From the IMG/VR virus record IMGVR_UViG_3300024273_000359, positions 1-42,926 of that record: a stretch of 42,926 bases of DNA. One strand, written 5' to 3'. The translations under genes and the position numbers were made by a program. The stretch comes from a virus. This document shows positions 1-6,768 of the stretch, piece by piece (positions within the stretch are counted from its first letter, which is position 1; each line of letters opens with the position of its first letter). A model generated the notes under the pieces. It saw only the letters and a list, made by a program, of their open reading frames with translations, had not been told where the DNA came from and ran no database searches.

Positions 1-72
1 GTTGGGTTGAAAGGGTCGCCAGCCAAGTCAGGCGGCTACTTTGGCGTTGCGCTCTTCAGCCGCCAGCGCGTC
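1..72. repeat. Terminal direct repeat, left copy
   Basis: These 72 bases recur at 42855-42926 with a single mismatch (T at 56, A at 42910). The repeat contains the 3' end of the small early gene 28-279. The simplest reading is an assembly overlap of a circular or terminally redundant molecule. The mismatch would change a Glu codon (GAA) to Val (GTA) near the end of that gene, so it is either a read error or a population variant. Confidence 0.9.
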
Positions 73-279
73 CGCTTTGTTGAGTGCATGGCAAAGGTCG
101 ATTACCTCAATATTCGAGCCACAAACGACCTTCCAGTCGCGTCGTTTCAAGTTGTAGCTGTCGGCGTGGTATCCACCTTCCTCGTCTACCGCATCTCGGT
201 CATAGTCGCCAAATTGAAGCGCCCAGCTTCCCTCTTCACGGGCAATGAGGCAGTAATAAGGTTTGTTCGTTTTACGCAT
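28..279 (-). CDS. Small early hypothetical protein (83 aa)
   Basis: The start at 279 is chosen because GGAGCTATCAAC lies directly before this ATG; the longer reading frame to 333 lacks such a site. The protein starts MRKTNKPYYCLIAREEG and has an aromatic, acidic middle (FGDYDRDAVDEEGG). It ends in an Ala/Glu-rich helix (ALNKADALAAEERNAKVAA). I do not recognise a domain. Similar short proteins that read 'KPYY.LIAR..G.W...FGDYDR' occur in early regions of many proteobacterial phages, to my recollection without assigned function. If the contig is circular, this gene lies directly upstream of the 42591-42836 gene in one early operon. Confidence 0.75.
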   Translation of the reverse strand: MRKTNKPYYCLIAREEGSWALQFGDYDRDAVDEEGGYHADSYNLKRRDWKVVCGSNIEVIDLCHALNKADALAAEERNAKVAA

Positions 280-353
280 GTTGATAGCTCCTAATAACCG
301 GGTAAGACACCCAGTAAACGCTCGCGTGTGCAAGCGCTTACAGGGATCACACC

Positions 354-1085
354 CTATGCAGCCAACGACAGCGCAAAGCGCTTCTGAAGCGATCCATGCA
401 CGACGATCACGGGATCAGCTTTGCGCGATGCAGTACCACCCGCACATGCACCGCAGTCGGCACACGTTTTCGTTTTGCCCGCCTCGGCGCTTGCTGGGCA
501 TACGAATTCACCCGGCATTACTGGTGCATCACTTGTACGCACACGGAACGTGCGGAACCCCAGCGAACGCGCCAGATCGCGATCAGCCTCGGTGTCCGCC
601 GATGCCATACAAAACCCACGCACAGCCAAACCCAGCGCGTTGCGCCATTGGTGCGTATAGCCAGTGGATCCGGCAGCGTTGGTCAATAGGAATTTCCAGA
701 CCGATGATGGAACGGCTGCGGGATCCCCGTAGGTTCCCAAGCGCACCATGCGTTGCGCGATCAGTTGGGTAACCTTGCTGGCTGCGGTAAAAGGGTAGAT
801 ACCACGGTTAACACCGTCTAGCACCGCCCGTGCACCTTGGCCAAGATTTACATAACAACTACCGCCCATGCCTCGGCGGTGCGGACAATCACCGCATATG
901 GCAGCGTCGCTCAAATCCCGTGCGCTTTCAACTGGGCTTTTGCCGTTGTCAGCCAGAATATACGTTTGCACCATGTTGCCTGTCTTGACGTTGCTGCTGC
1001 TAACAATAGCGACGACGACGATGGGCGCACCGTTCAACAGTGAAGCGCCGCGGTAGATGATGTAGCCTGATGGTTTTTTGGTCAT
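354..1085 (-). CDS. Conserved phage early protein with two Cys clusters (243 aa)
   Basis: The ATG at 1085 follows AACTGGGGATCTCAC. The protein opens with GYIIYRGASLLNGAPIVVVA. A first cysteine group follows around residues 63-77 (ICGDCPHRRGMGGSCYV), then RLGTYGDPAAVPSSVW and GYTHQWRN, and a second group near the C-terminus (CADCGACAG). The spacing suggests metal or iron-sulfur binding, but no catalytic motif is evident. From memory, proteins with the GDCPHR..CYVN and RLGAYGDPAAVP blocks are common and uncharacterised in aquatic and proteobacterial phages. It is the largest early gene, which fits a takeover or counter-defence role, although that is inference only. Confidence 0.85.
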   Translation of the reverse strand: MTKKPSGYIIYRGASLLNGAPIVVVAIVSSSNVKTGNMVQTYILADNGKSPVESARDLSDAAICGDCPHRRGMGGSCYVNLGQGARAVLDGVNRGIYPFTAASKVTQLIAQRMVRLGTYGDPAAVPSSVWKFLLTNAAGSTGYTHQWRNALGLAVRGFCMASADTEADRDLARSLGFRTFRVRTSDAPVMPGEFVCPASAEAGKTKTCADCGACAGGTASRKADPVIVVHGSLQKRFALSLAA

Positions 1086-1098
1086 GTGAGATCCCCAG

Positions 1099-1206
1099 TT
1101 AGGTGTTGGTTAAAACGTCGAAATAAGACAACATGCAAACAAGCAGGCCGCCAGCGAAAAAGGCAAAAGTGATGGCAGTTAAAACGGCTTCTTTTATTTT
1201 GTTCAT
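1099..1206 (-). CDS. Early single-pass membrane microprotein (35 aa)
   Basis: A 35-codon frame starts at an ATG preceded by TGGAAACCAATACC and stops at TAA 14 bases before the next gene's ATG. After a charged start (MNKIKEA) it has one long hydrophobic segment (about residues 8-28, including AFFAGGLLVCML). It is therefore predicted to be an inner-membrane microprotein. It shares its leader with three neighbouring small genes, which supports it as a real gene. The function is unknown; inhibitors of host membrane or cell-wall processes are typical of this size and position in T7-like phages. Confidence 0.65.
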   Translation of the reverse strand: MNKIKEAVLTAITFAFFAGGLLVCMLSYFDVLTNT

Positions 1207-1286
1207 GGTATTGGTTTCCAGTTGGTAACAGTTGGTTAAAAAAACACACTGGAAAGCCCCTAGGGCTTTGCGCTGTGCTTTATGGG

Positions 1287-1511
1287 TTACAGCACCCAGT
1301 CAGGCGGTAAACGGCTGCTGTAGTCTTGGGCTTTGGCTGCTGCGCTGTTGATATGGTCTAGCGCATCCTCAACACGGTTGGCATGGCGGTAACTCAAAGC
1401 GTTAGGGTCTAGCAACTCATCAGTAACAAATACGAATTTGTCCTGCTTTGCCGCATAGGCTTGGGCATGCTCTAGGGTTAGGCTTGCGATCAATTGGTCG
1501 ATGGTTAGCAT
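1287..1511 (-). CDS. Small early hypothetical protein (74 aa)
   Basis: The start is placed at 1511, where ACTAGGAAACCAAACC precedes the ATG; the longer frame to 1625 overlaps the neighbouring 41-aa gene and lacks a ribosome site. The protein begins MLTIDQLIASLTLEHAQAYA and looks mostly helical, with an Ala-rich stretch (HINSAAAKAQDYSSRLPPDW). No domain is recognised. It is the second member, in transcription order, to use the GGAAACCAAACC leader. Confidence 0.65.
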   Translation of the reverse strand: MLTIDQLIASLTLEHAQAYAAKQDKFVFVTDELLDPNALSYRHANRVEDALDHINSAAAKAQDYSSRLPPDWVL

Positions 1512-1530
1512 GGTTTGGTTTCCTAGTTGG

Positions 1531-1656
1531 TTAGTTGAACTTGTGGCGCATGCACTCGGCATATGAACCACGGAAAAATATGGTGTAGCTGTTGCGTTGC
1601 TCACTACCCTTGCAGACGATGACATTACCGTGGGCGTTGCGTTGTGCGGTGTACAT
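1531..1656 (-). CDS. Small early hypothetical protein (41 aa)
   Basis: A 41-codon frame starts with MYTAQRNAHGNVIVCKGSEQ and ends at a TAA 20 bases before the next start. The ATG is preceded by AAGGAAACCAAACC, the same leader as the 1287-1511 gene. It is short, polar and basic, with two cysteines. A compact beta-type fold is possible, but no family is recognised. Position and leader are the main evidence that it is coding. Confidence 0.55.
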   Translation of the reverse strand: MYTAQRNAHGNVIVCKGSEQRNSYTIFFRGSYAECMRHKFN

Positions 1657-1668
1657 GGTTTGGTTTCC

Positions 1669-1767
1669 TTATGCGGTTTTGAATACAGCGACGGTGATCA
1701 AAGCGACATGCGCTAAGACTATGAATAGATACAAGGCTGTATCAAATTTACTGGTTTTGTTGGTCAT
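1669..1767 (-). CDS. First early gene: membrane microprotein (32 aa)
   Basis: A 32-codon frame starts after CCGGAAACAAATACC and stops with TAA 12 bases before the next start. It has a polar N-terminus (MTNKTSKFD) followed by one hydrophobic helix (about residues 11-29, with LYLFIVLAHVALITVAVF). It is the most promoter-proximal gene after the large control region and would be the first product made on entry. No homologue is recognised. Confidence 0.6.
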   Translation of the reverse strand: MTNKTSKFDTALYLFIVLAHVALITVAVFKTA

Positions 1768-1890
1768 GGTATTTGTTTCCGGTTGGTAATGAGTAGTGAT
1801 ACTAGCACACTCTCAGAATACTTTTGTGCCTTTATGAAAAAAATAGAACATTTAAACCCTTACGTATAAACCCTAGTGGCAGTAGCAGCC

Positions 1891-1920
1891 GTAGGAGACC
1901 GTAGGAGACCGTAGGAGCGC
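1891..1920. repeat. Three tandem 10-bp repeats (GTAGGAGACC)
   Basis: GTAGGAGACC occurs twice exactly and a third time as GTAGGAGCGC, with no spacer. The 10-bp period is about one helical turn. It lies about 125 bp upstream of the first early gene. Confidence 0.85.
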
Positions 1921-2376
1921 CCGTCCTGTCTCTTGGTGCAACTGTATCCACGCGGTAACTATAGGAGCGTGTGGCACGTTCTAGTGCGGACTATGGATGC
2001 TTTGGTGTCGTTGGGTTTGTTGGGGTCGCTGGGTTCGTGGTGAAAAAAATAGTGAGTCAAATACACGGTCGCGAACCTCGCGGTGTCACGCCGTTAACCT
2101 GGCACTAGCATGCACCCTACGCCCCGCAAACTACAGCACCATGTGCCATCAGTGGATACAGGAACCGATGCGATGTCATATGGATCAACAGGTTACGCGA
2201 GACTCGCTGGGAAATGGCACAATTTTGGCCAGCAATTGGGCGCATGTGCGCGTTGCGTGTTGATGTGTGCGCGTGTGCGTGTGCGCGCCAGCGTGTTGAT
2301 GCCTAGGGGGGTGCGCGGGCGAAGACTTCTCGAGGTTGCCGTTTCATATTTTTGTAGCAAATTATTTCCTCAGGAA

Positions 2377-2412
2377 CCCACCGTCCCCTCAGTCCCCACC
2401 GTCTCCTCAGTC
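2377..2412. repeat. 18-bp tandem duplication
   Basis: CCCACCGTCCCCTCAGTC is followed directly by CCCACCGTCTCCTCAGTC, with one mismatch. Shorter echoes of the CTCAG and TCTCC blocks flank it (2368-2373, 2416-2428, 2535-2545). On the minus strand it contains GGAGAC and CTGAGG blocks. Confidence 0.85.
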
Positions 2413-2551
2413 TCCCAAGTTTCCTCACGCTCCCCAATGCTTCCACACACCAGCAATGATGTGCACACAGGTCACCACCTCTAACAGGCGTACCCATGGC
2501 AGCTTCAGTAGCCAAAGAATCCTAGGCATCCAATGTCTCCTCAGGTTGTCC

Positions 2552-2583
2552 AAAAGGAAGCATAAGTCAATGCTTATGCCTCC
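2552..2583 (-). terminator. Hairpin and short T-run downstream of terL
   Basis: On the minus strand GGAGGCATAAG pairs with CTTATGCTTCC (11 pairs with one mismatch) around a 6-base loop, followed by TTTT. It begins 13 bases after the terL stop. The T-run is short, so this may be a weak terminator or an RNase III-type processing hairpin. Its 5' arm overlaps the promoter-like motif at 2582-2595. Confidence 0.55.
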
Positions 2584-2595
2584 TAATGTGCAACT
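2582..2595 (-). promoter_or_regulatory. Candidate phage RNA polymerase promoter, right end
   Basis: Minus-strand AGTTGCACATTAGG differs from the consensus GGTTGCACATWAGG at one position. Together with downstream bases it shares 19 identical bases with the site at 26633-26651. It abuts the terL stop and has no gene immediately downstream. In T7 the promoter phiOR sits in the equivalent place downstream of the terminase gene near the right end, where it is linked to replication and packaging. Confidence 0.6.
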
Positions 2596-4263
2596 CTAGC
2601 GGAATGCGGAGTTGTATGAGTTCCAGTTGGTTCCATCTGCCTTAGGTTTCCCAAGGATCCCATGCATGAATCTCTTCAACTCTTTATCTAGAGCAGCGTC
2701 GAGGATGGACTTAGCAGCCTTACCAGTGTCTCTAGCCATGGACTCTGACCAGTAAGCGACGGCGATTGCTAGAGCGTCTAAGCGGTCATCGTTGGTGATC
2801 GCTCCACGCTCTCTAGTTATCCTAGTTAGCTGATAGAACAAGGAGTACTTGAGTTCCTTAGCGGTCTCGTAGTCCTTCTTGATTAATCTCTCATCGACGA
2901 CTAAGCGGTGTGTAGAAATCACAGGCTCTAAGGTATCTATGATCCGTGCTTCCTTGTTGCTGGAGTGCTTAACTTCCTCAACGGTGCATGGGTAGATGCG
3001 TCCTAAGAATGGCTTGAGAAGCTGGGTGTACATACCGTCACCGAAGTTAGCCTCGACGATGATCTGCTTGACCTGATGCTTCTTAGCTATGTGAGCTAGG
3101 GACTCAAGAGTCTCGTCGCTATAGCCTCCTAAGATACCTCCGGCATCCACAAGGAACAGCATGCCTCCCAGTGCTTTGATAACAGCGTAGCCGGTCTCAT
3201 CGTTACCACGACCTGAGGGGTCGATGGACATAACGCAGCCGGTGAAGTCTGACATGTCATCAGCCATCCACATGGGTCTGTAGTACTTGTCGCCTGTTAG
3301 GGCAACGTTGGGTAGGTCATTGATCACTAGCTCTGGTGATGCTGCCCATGCGATCTTCAGGTGACCCATGGTTGGGTTCAGGTTCATTACTATCAGGTCA
3401 GCTACCTTTAAGGGATACCTGTCGCCGTCGCTCAAGGCCGTATCAAGCATGAACTGTAGAGCGAAGCCAGCACGTCCATAGGAGGCTGCACGTTCCATCA
3501 GATCCTTGTCATCGAAGCGCTTAGGGTCTACAGGTTTACCTACGAGGCTTGAGTCTCTTTCGAGGTCTCTAGTGATCATAGGAGCCAAACGGCCTTGGTA
3601 CTTAACTACCTGAGCTAACTCTGGATACCTAGATGTCCAGATGCGTACATCGTAGCCACGCTCTGGCAGCTGGTTGTATAGGGACATCTCTGTCTGAGGT
3701 GTACCTAGGTAGATGATGCGACCCCCAGGTTTAAGGATAGCGTCGAACTCTTTGACTGCCTCAGAGAGCTTGTCGCGCATCATCTGGGTAGCTGAGTTGT
3801 TGGGTACTTCTACGTCGTCGGCAATGAGTACATCAGCACGACTGCCGGTGATCTGACCTGTAATACCTACAGACTTCACTGAGGGTGAGTGGTCTGGTAA
3901 GGATGGCGCTACGTCGAAGGCAACCATGGAGTCCCTTTGGTTGTCTGTAGCAGCTAGGTGGTTCAGGATCTGGATGTCATTGATCAGCCTCTTAACGAAG
4001 CTGGAGAATGCATCTGCACGTTCCTTGGAAGCTGAGACCACTAGGATCTTTAGCTGTGGGTTGTTGAGTAGTAACCAACATACGAATGCGGATGTTAGCC
4101 ACGACTTGCCCACTCCTCGAAAAGCTTCGATAACCGAACGCCTATCAGCATGCTGGAGGTATGAGGCTATGTCGTACTGAACGGGTGTGGGGTCGGGTAG
4201 GTTTAGTTCTTTCCAGATGTGGTAAACGAACTTTCTAAAGTCTTCTTGAATTGGATGCTTCAT
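2596..4263 (-). CDS. terL: Large terminase subunit (T7 gp19-like)
   Basis: This is the ATP-driven DNA packaging motor and nuclease, which translocates concatemeric DNA through the portal into the prohead. It has 555 aa (T7 gp19 is 586). The Walker A motif FRGVGKS lies at about 48-54 and the Walker B motif DVLIADDVE at about 144-152. A coupling-type LGTPQTE motif follows. The C-terminal RNase H-like nuclease half carries SIDPSGRGNDETG and ends with DRLDALAIAVAYW. Its start overlaps the small terminase stop (TAGATG context). It is the last gene of the rightward (late) transcript, followed by a hairpin and promoter-like site. Confidence 0.97.
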   Translation of the reverse strand: MKHPIQEDFRKFVYHIWKELNLPDPTPVQYDIASYLQHADRRSVIEAFRGVGKSWLTSAFVCWLLLNNPQLKILVVSASKERADAFSSFVKRLINDIQILNHLAATDNQRDSMVAFDVAPSLPDHSPSVKSVGITGQITGSRADVLIADDVEVPNNSATQMMRDKLSEAVKEFDAILKPGGRIIYLGTPQTEMSLYNQLPERGYDVRIWTSRYPELAQVVKYQGRLAPMITRDLERDSSLVGKPVDPKRFDDKDLMERAASYGRAGFALQFMLDTALSDGDRYPLKVADLIVMNLNPTMGHLKIAWAASPELVINDLPNVALTGDKYYRPMWMADDMSDFTGCVMSIDPSGRGNDETGYAVIKALGGMLFLVDAGGILGGYSDETLESLAHIAKKHQVKQIIVEANFGDGMYTQLLKPFLGRIYPCTVEEVKHSSNKEARIIDTLEPVISTHRLVVDERLIKKDYETAKELKYSLFYQLTRITRERGAITNDDRLDALAIAVAYWSESMARDTGKAAKSILDAALDKELKRFMHGILGKPKADGTNWNSYNSAFR

Positions 4264-4523
4264 CTAGCATTTCGTAAGGGAATGATGTTGTCGTCGTCGA
4301 AGATGGGGAGGTCTGCTAACCCAGCTAGGGGTGAGCCTTGGACAGCTTGCGCTTCTATGCGGTTGTCTTTCAAGAACTGTCTTGCGACGTTCAAGATAGC
4401 GGCAGGAGGGGGAATCTTGTTCCCCTCTCCGTCCACATACTCCTGACCAATTGCTTTGCTCAGGATGTCGGCAAGCTGACCGTGAAGACCCCCAAGGGCT
4501 TTCTCGTCAGCTTTGTTCATCAT
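4260..4523 (-). CDS. terS: Small terminase subunit (T7 gp18-like)
   Basis: The assignment rests mainly on position directly before terL and on size: 87 aa against 89 aa for T7 gp18. The central helical block (AILNVARQFLKDNRIEAQ) resembles the DNA-recognition part of phage small terminases. It would bind phage DNA and load the large subunit. Two ATGs in tandem (4523 and 4520) could start it; the first overlaps the stop of the preceding 20-codon frame. Confidence 0.85.
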   Translation of the reverse strand: MMNKADEKALGGLHGQLADILSKAIGQEYVDGEGNKIPPPAAILNVARQFLKDNRIEAQAVQGSPLAGLADLPIFDDDNIIPLRNAR

Positions 4524-4582
4524 TTCTTTGGTTTCTTATTTTTAGTAGCACGCGCATTGCGTACTGGTAAAGGTCGTGACAT
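4520..4582 (-). CDS. Possible 20-codon basic peptide between holin-like gene and terS
   Basis: An ATG preceded by AGGAAAGTAACA opens a 20-codon frame ending in the Lys-rich stretch ATKNKKPKK. Its TGA overlaps the terS ATG, and its start follows two bases after the previous gene's stop. Without it this spot would be the only noticeable gap (about 60 bp) in a cassette whose genes otherwise touch or overlap. Coding is therefore plausible but unproven; it may simply be a translational bridge. No function is recognised. Confidence 0.45.
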   Translation of the reverse strand: MSRPLPVRNARATKNKKPKK

Positions 4583-4584
4583 TG

Positions 4585-4815
4585 TTACTTTCCTGTTTTT
4601 AGTTCTGTGTACAGCACACCAAATGCGGCGATCAGTGCGCCTATAAAGATTAAAGGTTTTGCTAGTTTCCCAATCCACCCAAGGACAGTGAAGGCTCCAT
4701 TCAGAGCTGAGAATGCTTCAACCAGCGATTTAGTGCTTGAGTGAATCTCATCTACCTTGTCCTCAACTGCCCTTAGTCTCTCCATGATCTCTTTGTGGCT
4801 AATATCGTTTGTCAT
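4585..4815 (-). CDS. Small membrane protein, holin/XhlA-like (76 aa)
   Basis: The N-terminal half is a charged coiled-coil-like helix (HKEIMERLRAVEDKVDEIHS). The C-terminal half has a hydrophobic segment (KPLIFIGALIAAFGVLY, about residues 55-71) with a short charged tail. This matches the layout of XhlA-type haemolysin/holin-associated proteins. T7 has its holin (17.5) immediately before the small terminase, so position supports a lysis role. A second, better holin candidate lies at 23326-23736, so the two may work together or this may be an accessory. The start overlaps the previous gene by ATGA. Confidence 0.6.
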   Translation of the reverse strand: MTNDISHKEIMERLRAVEDKVDEIHSSTKSLVEAFSALNGAFTVLGWIGKLAKPLIFIGALIAAFGVLYTELKTGK

Positions 4816-5513
4816 AAATACTGCCTGTCTTTAATCGCTTTTACTAACTCGGTTGTAGGAACGTGGTCGAAGTCCAGACCCATGTTTACGCGGACACCTC
4901 CGGCTGAGAAGTTATGAACGCTGTGCCACGCTTGGTGGTTGAAGACATACCAACGGTACGGCTGCATCACTGCGGTGACAACGTGTTCAATCTTGTCGTG
5001 GTCTGGGATGCGGTATGGGTCTATGTATTCAAAATCTGCCGTGGGGCGATACCAGCGTGTCTCTTGCTCTTGACCTTGGAGGAGCATGAACAATGAGCTT
5101 TGCCGGGCATGTCCCATATGGGTTGGTAAGTACTCACCCCCAAAGGATGTTTGCACTGTCGATTTCGGTTCGTTGGCGTACATCTCAAAAAGCCACGGCG
5201 GTACATTTGAATAAAACTCTGCATCAAGGTTCTCAGGTAAGAACCACTGCAAGAATTTAATCGGCTTCTTTCCGGGGTTGTACTGCTCAAACTGGAGCTT
5301 ACGGCGGTTTAGTTCACGGGCGTTTTCTACCCCGACCAATTTAACAAGGTCTTTGTAGGTGTTACCTCTGTTGTACTTAATCCGCTGAGTAAACTGTTCT
5401 GGGTTTGTATCTACTTCATAAAGAAGTTTTTCCCCAAACTCTTTACCGAAATCTAACGATGTTTCATAGCAGTAGTCGTCTGGGTTAACGTCTGGTTTAT
5501 GTGCGACGATCAT
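4812..5513 (-). CDS. Putative 2-oxoglutarate/Fe(II) oxygenase (Asp/Asn hydroxylase-like)
   Basis: This 233-aa protein has a C-terminal block, FNHQAWHSVHNFSAGGVRVNMGLDF. It fits the second iron-binding His and the 2-oxoglutarate-binding Arg on successive strands of a double-stranded beta-helix oxygenase. An upstream THMGHARQSSLFMLLQG could supply the first His. The absence of an obvious HxD pair recalls the two-His aspartyl/asparaginyl hydroxylase and LpxO type. The substrate is unknown. The gene is translationally coupled to the desaturase upstream (ATGA-type overlap at 5510-5513) and to the membrane protein downstream, suggesting joint action on lipid or envelope substrates. A non-enzymatic cupin fold is the main alternative. 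Confidence 0.5.
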   Translation of the reverse strand: MIVAHKPDVNPDDYCYETSLDFGKEFGEKLLYEVDTNPEQFTQRIKYNRGNTYKDLVKLVGVENARELNRRKLQFEQYNPGKKPIKFLQWFLPENLDAEFYSNVPPWLFEMYANEPKSTVQTSFGGEYLPTHMGHARQSSLFMLLQGQEQETRWYRPTADFEYIDPYRIPDHDKIEHVVTAVMQPYRWYVFNHQAWHSVHNFSAGGVRVNMGLDFDHVPTTELVKAIKDRQYL

Positions 5514-6250
5514 ACGTACTTAACCGCATCACGGTCTTTGCTCCTGATAGCTCTCACAACTAATGAACCCATATCAATGTGATACCAGCGGGTTGAGAAC
5601 TTCCAAGACCTCCAGTGCTTGTGGTGGTAACCATGCAGCCACTCTCCCGAAGACGGGAAGATGTACTCAAGGAACCATAGGTCGTTAGGCTTCCCACCGA
5701 TGTGACTGAACGTCTGGTGGAATGCAGCAACTAGGTGTGCAGTGCCTACTGCGGGTAGGTAGCAGTACAGGAACACTTCTGGAGAAACCAGAAAGATCGC
5801 TGCTGCCATGAGTGCCCAAAGAAGTGCGTAGTACTTGTCAACAAACAAGTGCATAGGGTCTCGCAATAAACGTCTGGATAAGATCGTTTTTAGCGGCACG
5901 TTCCTGTACCCTTTTCTGAAAATGGATGCCAGCTTCATCGCCCCTTCATGGGGGTCTTTATCCGTATCTGTGTGGACATGGTGTGTTGCATGTGTAACAA
6001 CCCATTGGAGTGGGCTGCTATACATGAACAAGATGCCAAAGGTTGAGAAGGCGTAGTGCCAGAAACGTGAGGTTTCAAAAGCACCGTGACAGAACAACCT
6101 GTGATACCCGACACTTAGTGTCACACCAGCCATCAGGTACAGGATAAAAGAGTAAGCCAGCATCGATGGTTCTAAGAACACAGCAGCAACAAATGCCGCC
6201 ATACCAACGTAATAGGCTACGTTAGCCATCCATGCTTTATGCCTAAACAT
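5510..6250 (-). CDS. Membrane fatty-acid desaturase
   Basis: This 246-aa protein carries the three histidine boxes of membrane di-iron acyl desaturases: HRLFCH at 50-55, HATHH at 87-91 and HGYHH at 206-210. Hydrophobic segments lie around 12-45, 65-85 and 140-180. The box spacing and the GYHRLFCH..F wording match delta-9 type acyl-CoA/acyl-lipid desaturases, which insert a double bond in acyl chains using O2 and an electron donor. At about 246 aa it is near the short end of the family. The start overlaps the stop of the tail-associated gene upstream (TAATG), so it is part of the late operon. It is an auxiliary metabolic gene, perhaps changing host membrane fluidity before lysis. Confidence 0.93.
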   Translation of the reverse strand: MFRHKAWMANVAYYVGMAAFVAAVFLEPSMLAYSFILYLMAGVTLSVGYHRLFCHGAFETSRFWHYAFSTFGILFMYSSPLQWVVTHATHHVHTDTDKDPHEGAMKLASIFRKGYRNVPLKTILSRRLLRDPMHLFVDKYYALLWALMAAAIFLVSPEVFLYCYLPAVGTAHLVAAFHQTFSHIGGKPNDLWFLEYIFPSSGEWLHGYHHKHWRSWKFSTRWYHIDMGSLVVRAIRSKDRDAVKYV

Positions 6251-6768
6251 TACTTTTTCCGATCAAATAATAGTCCGTATGAATCCGTTACAGCAGATAT
6301 TGTCAGACTTGAATTTAGCAATTCAATGGGTAGCGGCTCATCGCCGTATGTAATCCCATCAATTGAAAAAGAGCCGCCCACCATAAACAGCAGCGTCCCA
6401 ACATCAAACGTCTGTGAGTCTCCAGCATTGATAACTACTGAAGTTAATGCGGGTGATTCACCACCGTTCACATGCTCAGGCAAGCACCACCATTCGGTAG
6501 CTTCCTCAACAAGGTACTCATACACACCGGCAGGTATAACCCTTGAGTGGTCTGTGAAACTCCCGGCTACTCTAGGAGGTGTTACTACACCAGTGGTTAC
6601 GTTCAGACCTGTTATCAAGCCTTTAACCCAAAGAGTCGTCAGACCTACATCGGCAAACGTTGTCTGAGATTCAATGGTTGTTTGATACTCCTCTCCAGTT
6701 GGTAAGGACTTCTTAAATATGTCCCAGCCAAAACTGTCGTAGCGCTTAAACTCATTGATGGCGTTCAT
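6250..6768 (-). CDS. Hypothetical tail-region protein, possible cupin-like fold (172 aa)
   Basis: The protein is mostly beta-strand in character, with a central block SRVIPAGVYEYLVEEATEWWCLPEH followed by a Gly-rich turn and a second sheet-like half (INAGDSQTFDVGTLLFMVGGSFSIDG). Layout and wording recall small beta-barrel or cupin-like proteins next to tail fibre genes in marine podoviruses. I cannot assign a function. It overlaps both neighbours by a few bases (6765-6768 and 6250-6252), so it is co-translated with the tail accessory genes and the desaturase. Confidence 0.6.
   Translation of the reverse strand: MNAINEFKRYDSFGWDIFKKSLPTGEEYQTTIESQTTFADVGLTTLWVKGLITGLNVTTGVVTPPRVAGSFTDHSRVIPAGVYEYLVEEATEWWCLPEHVNGGESPALTSVVINAGDSQTFDVGTLLFMVGGSFSIDGITYGDEPLPIELLNSSLTISAVTDSYGLLFDRKK

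Larger units (their letters stand above)
1768..2595. other. Gene-free control and end region between terL and the early genes
   Basis: I see no convincing gene in these 828 bases on either strand. They hold three 10-bp direct repeats (1891-1920), an 18-bp tandem duplication (2377-2412), a 26-bp perfectly alternating purine/pyrimidine run (2263-2288), an 11-bp direct repeat (2255-2265 and 2291-2301), and a hairpin plus promoter-like motif next to terL. In T7-like genomes the direct terminal repeats, the early host promoters and the right-end promoter lie between the large terminase and the first early gene. This segment is therefore the likely site of the physical DNA ends. I could not identify a convincing sigma-70 promoter by eye. 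Confidence 0.7.

Noticed and set aside
320-335. Promoter-like TTGCACAC between two early genes
   Set aside because: The conserved AGG start region and GG at the left are missing; it also lies in an inverted repeat. Similar partial matches at 5498-5511 and 30720 are in coding sequence.
263-772. A 169-aa plus-strand frame
   Set aside because: It lies antisense to two well-supported early genes and has no ribosome site or protein-like composition.
1951-1975. Plus-strand AACTATAGGAGCG, resembling a T7-type start
   Set aside because: It would read toward terL on the antisense strand, and the upstream recognition bases do not match either T7 or the repeated motif here.
4260-4815. Search for an Rz/Rz1 spanin pair in the usual place between terminase genes
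   Set aside because: The terminase genes overlap directly and neither neighbouring small frame has a lipoprotein signal; no spanin can be called.
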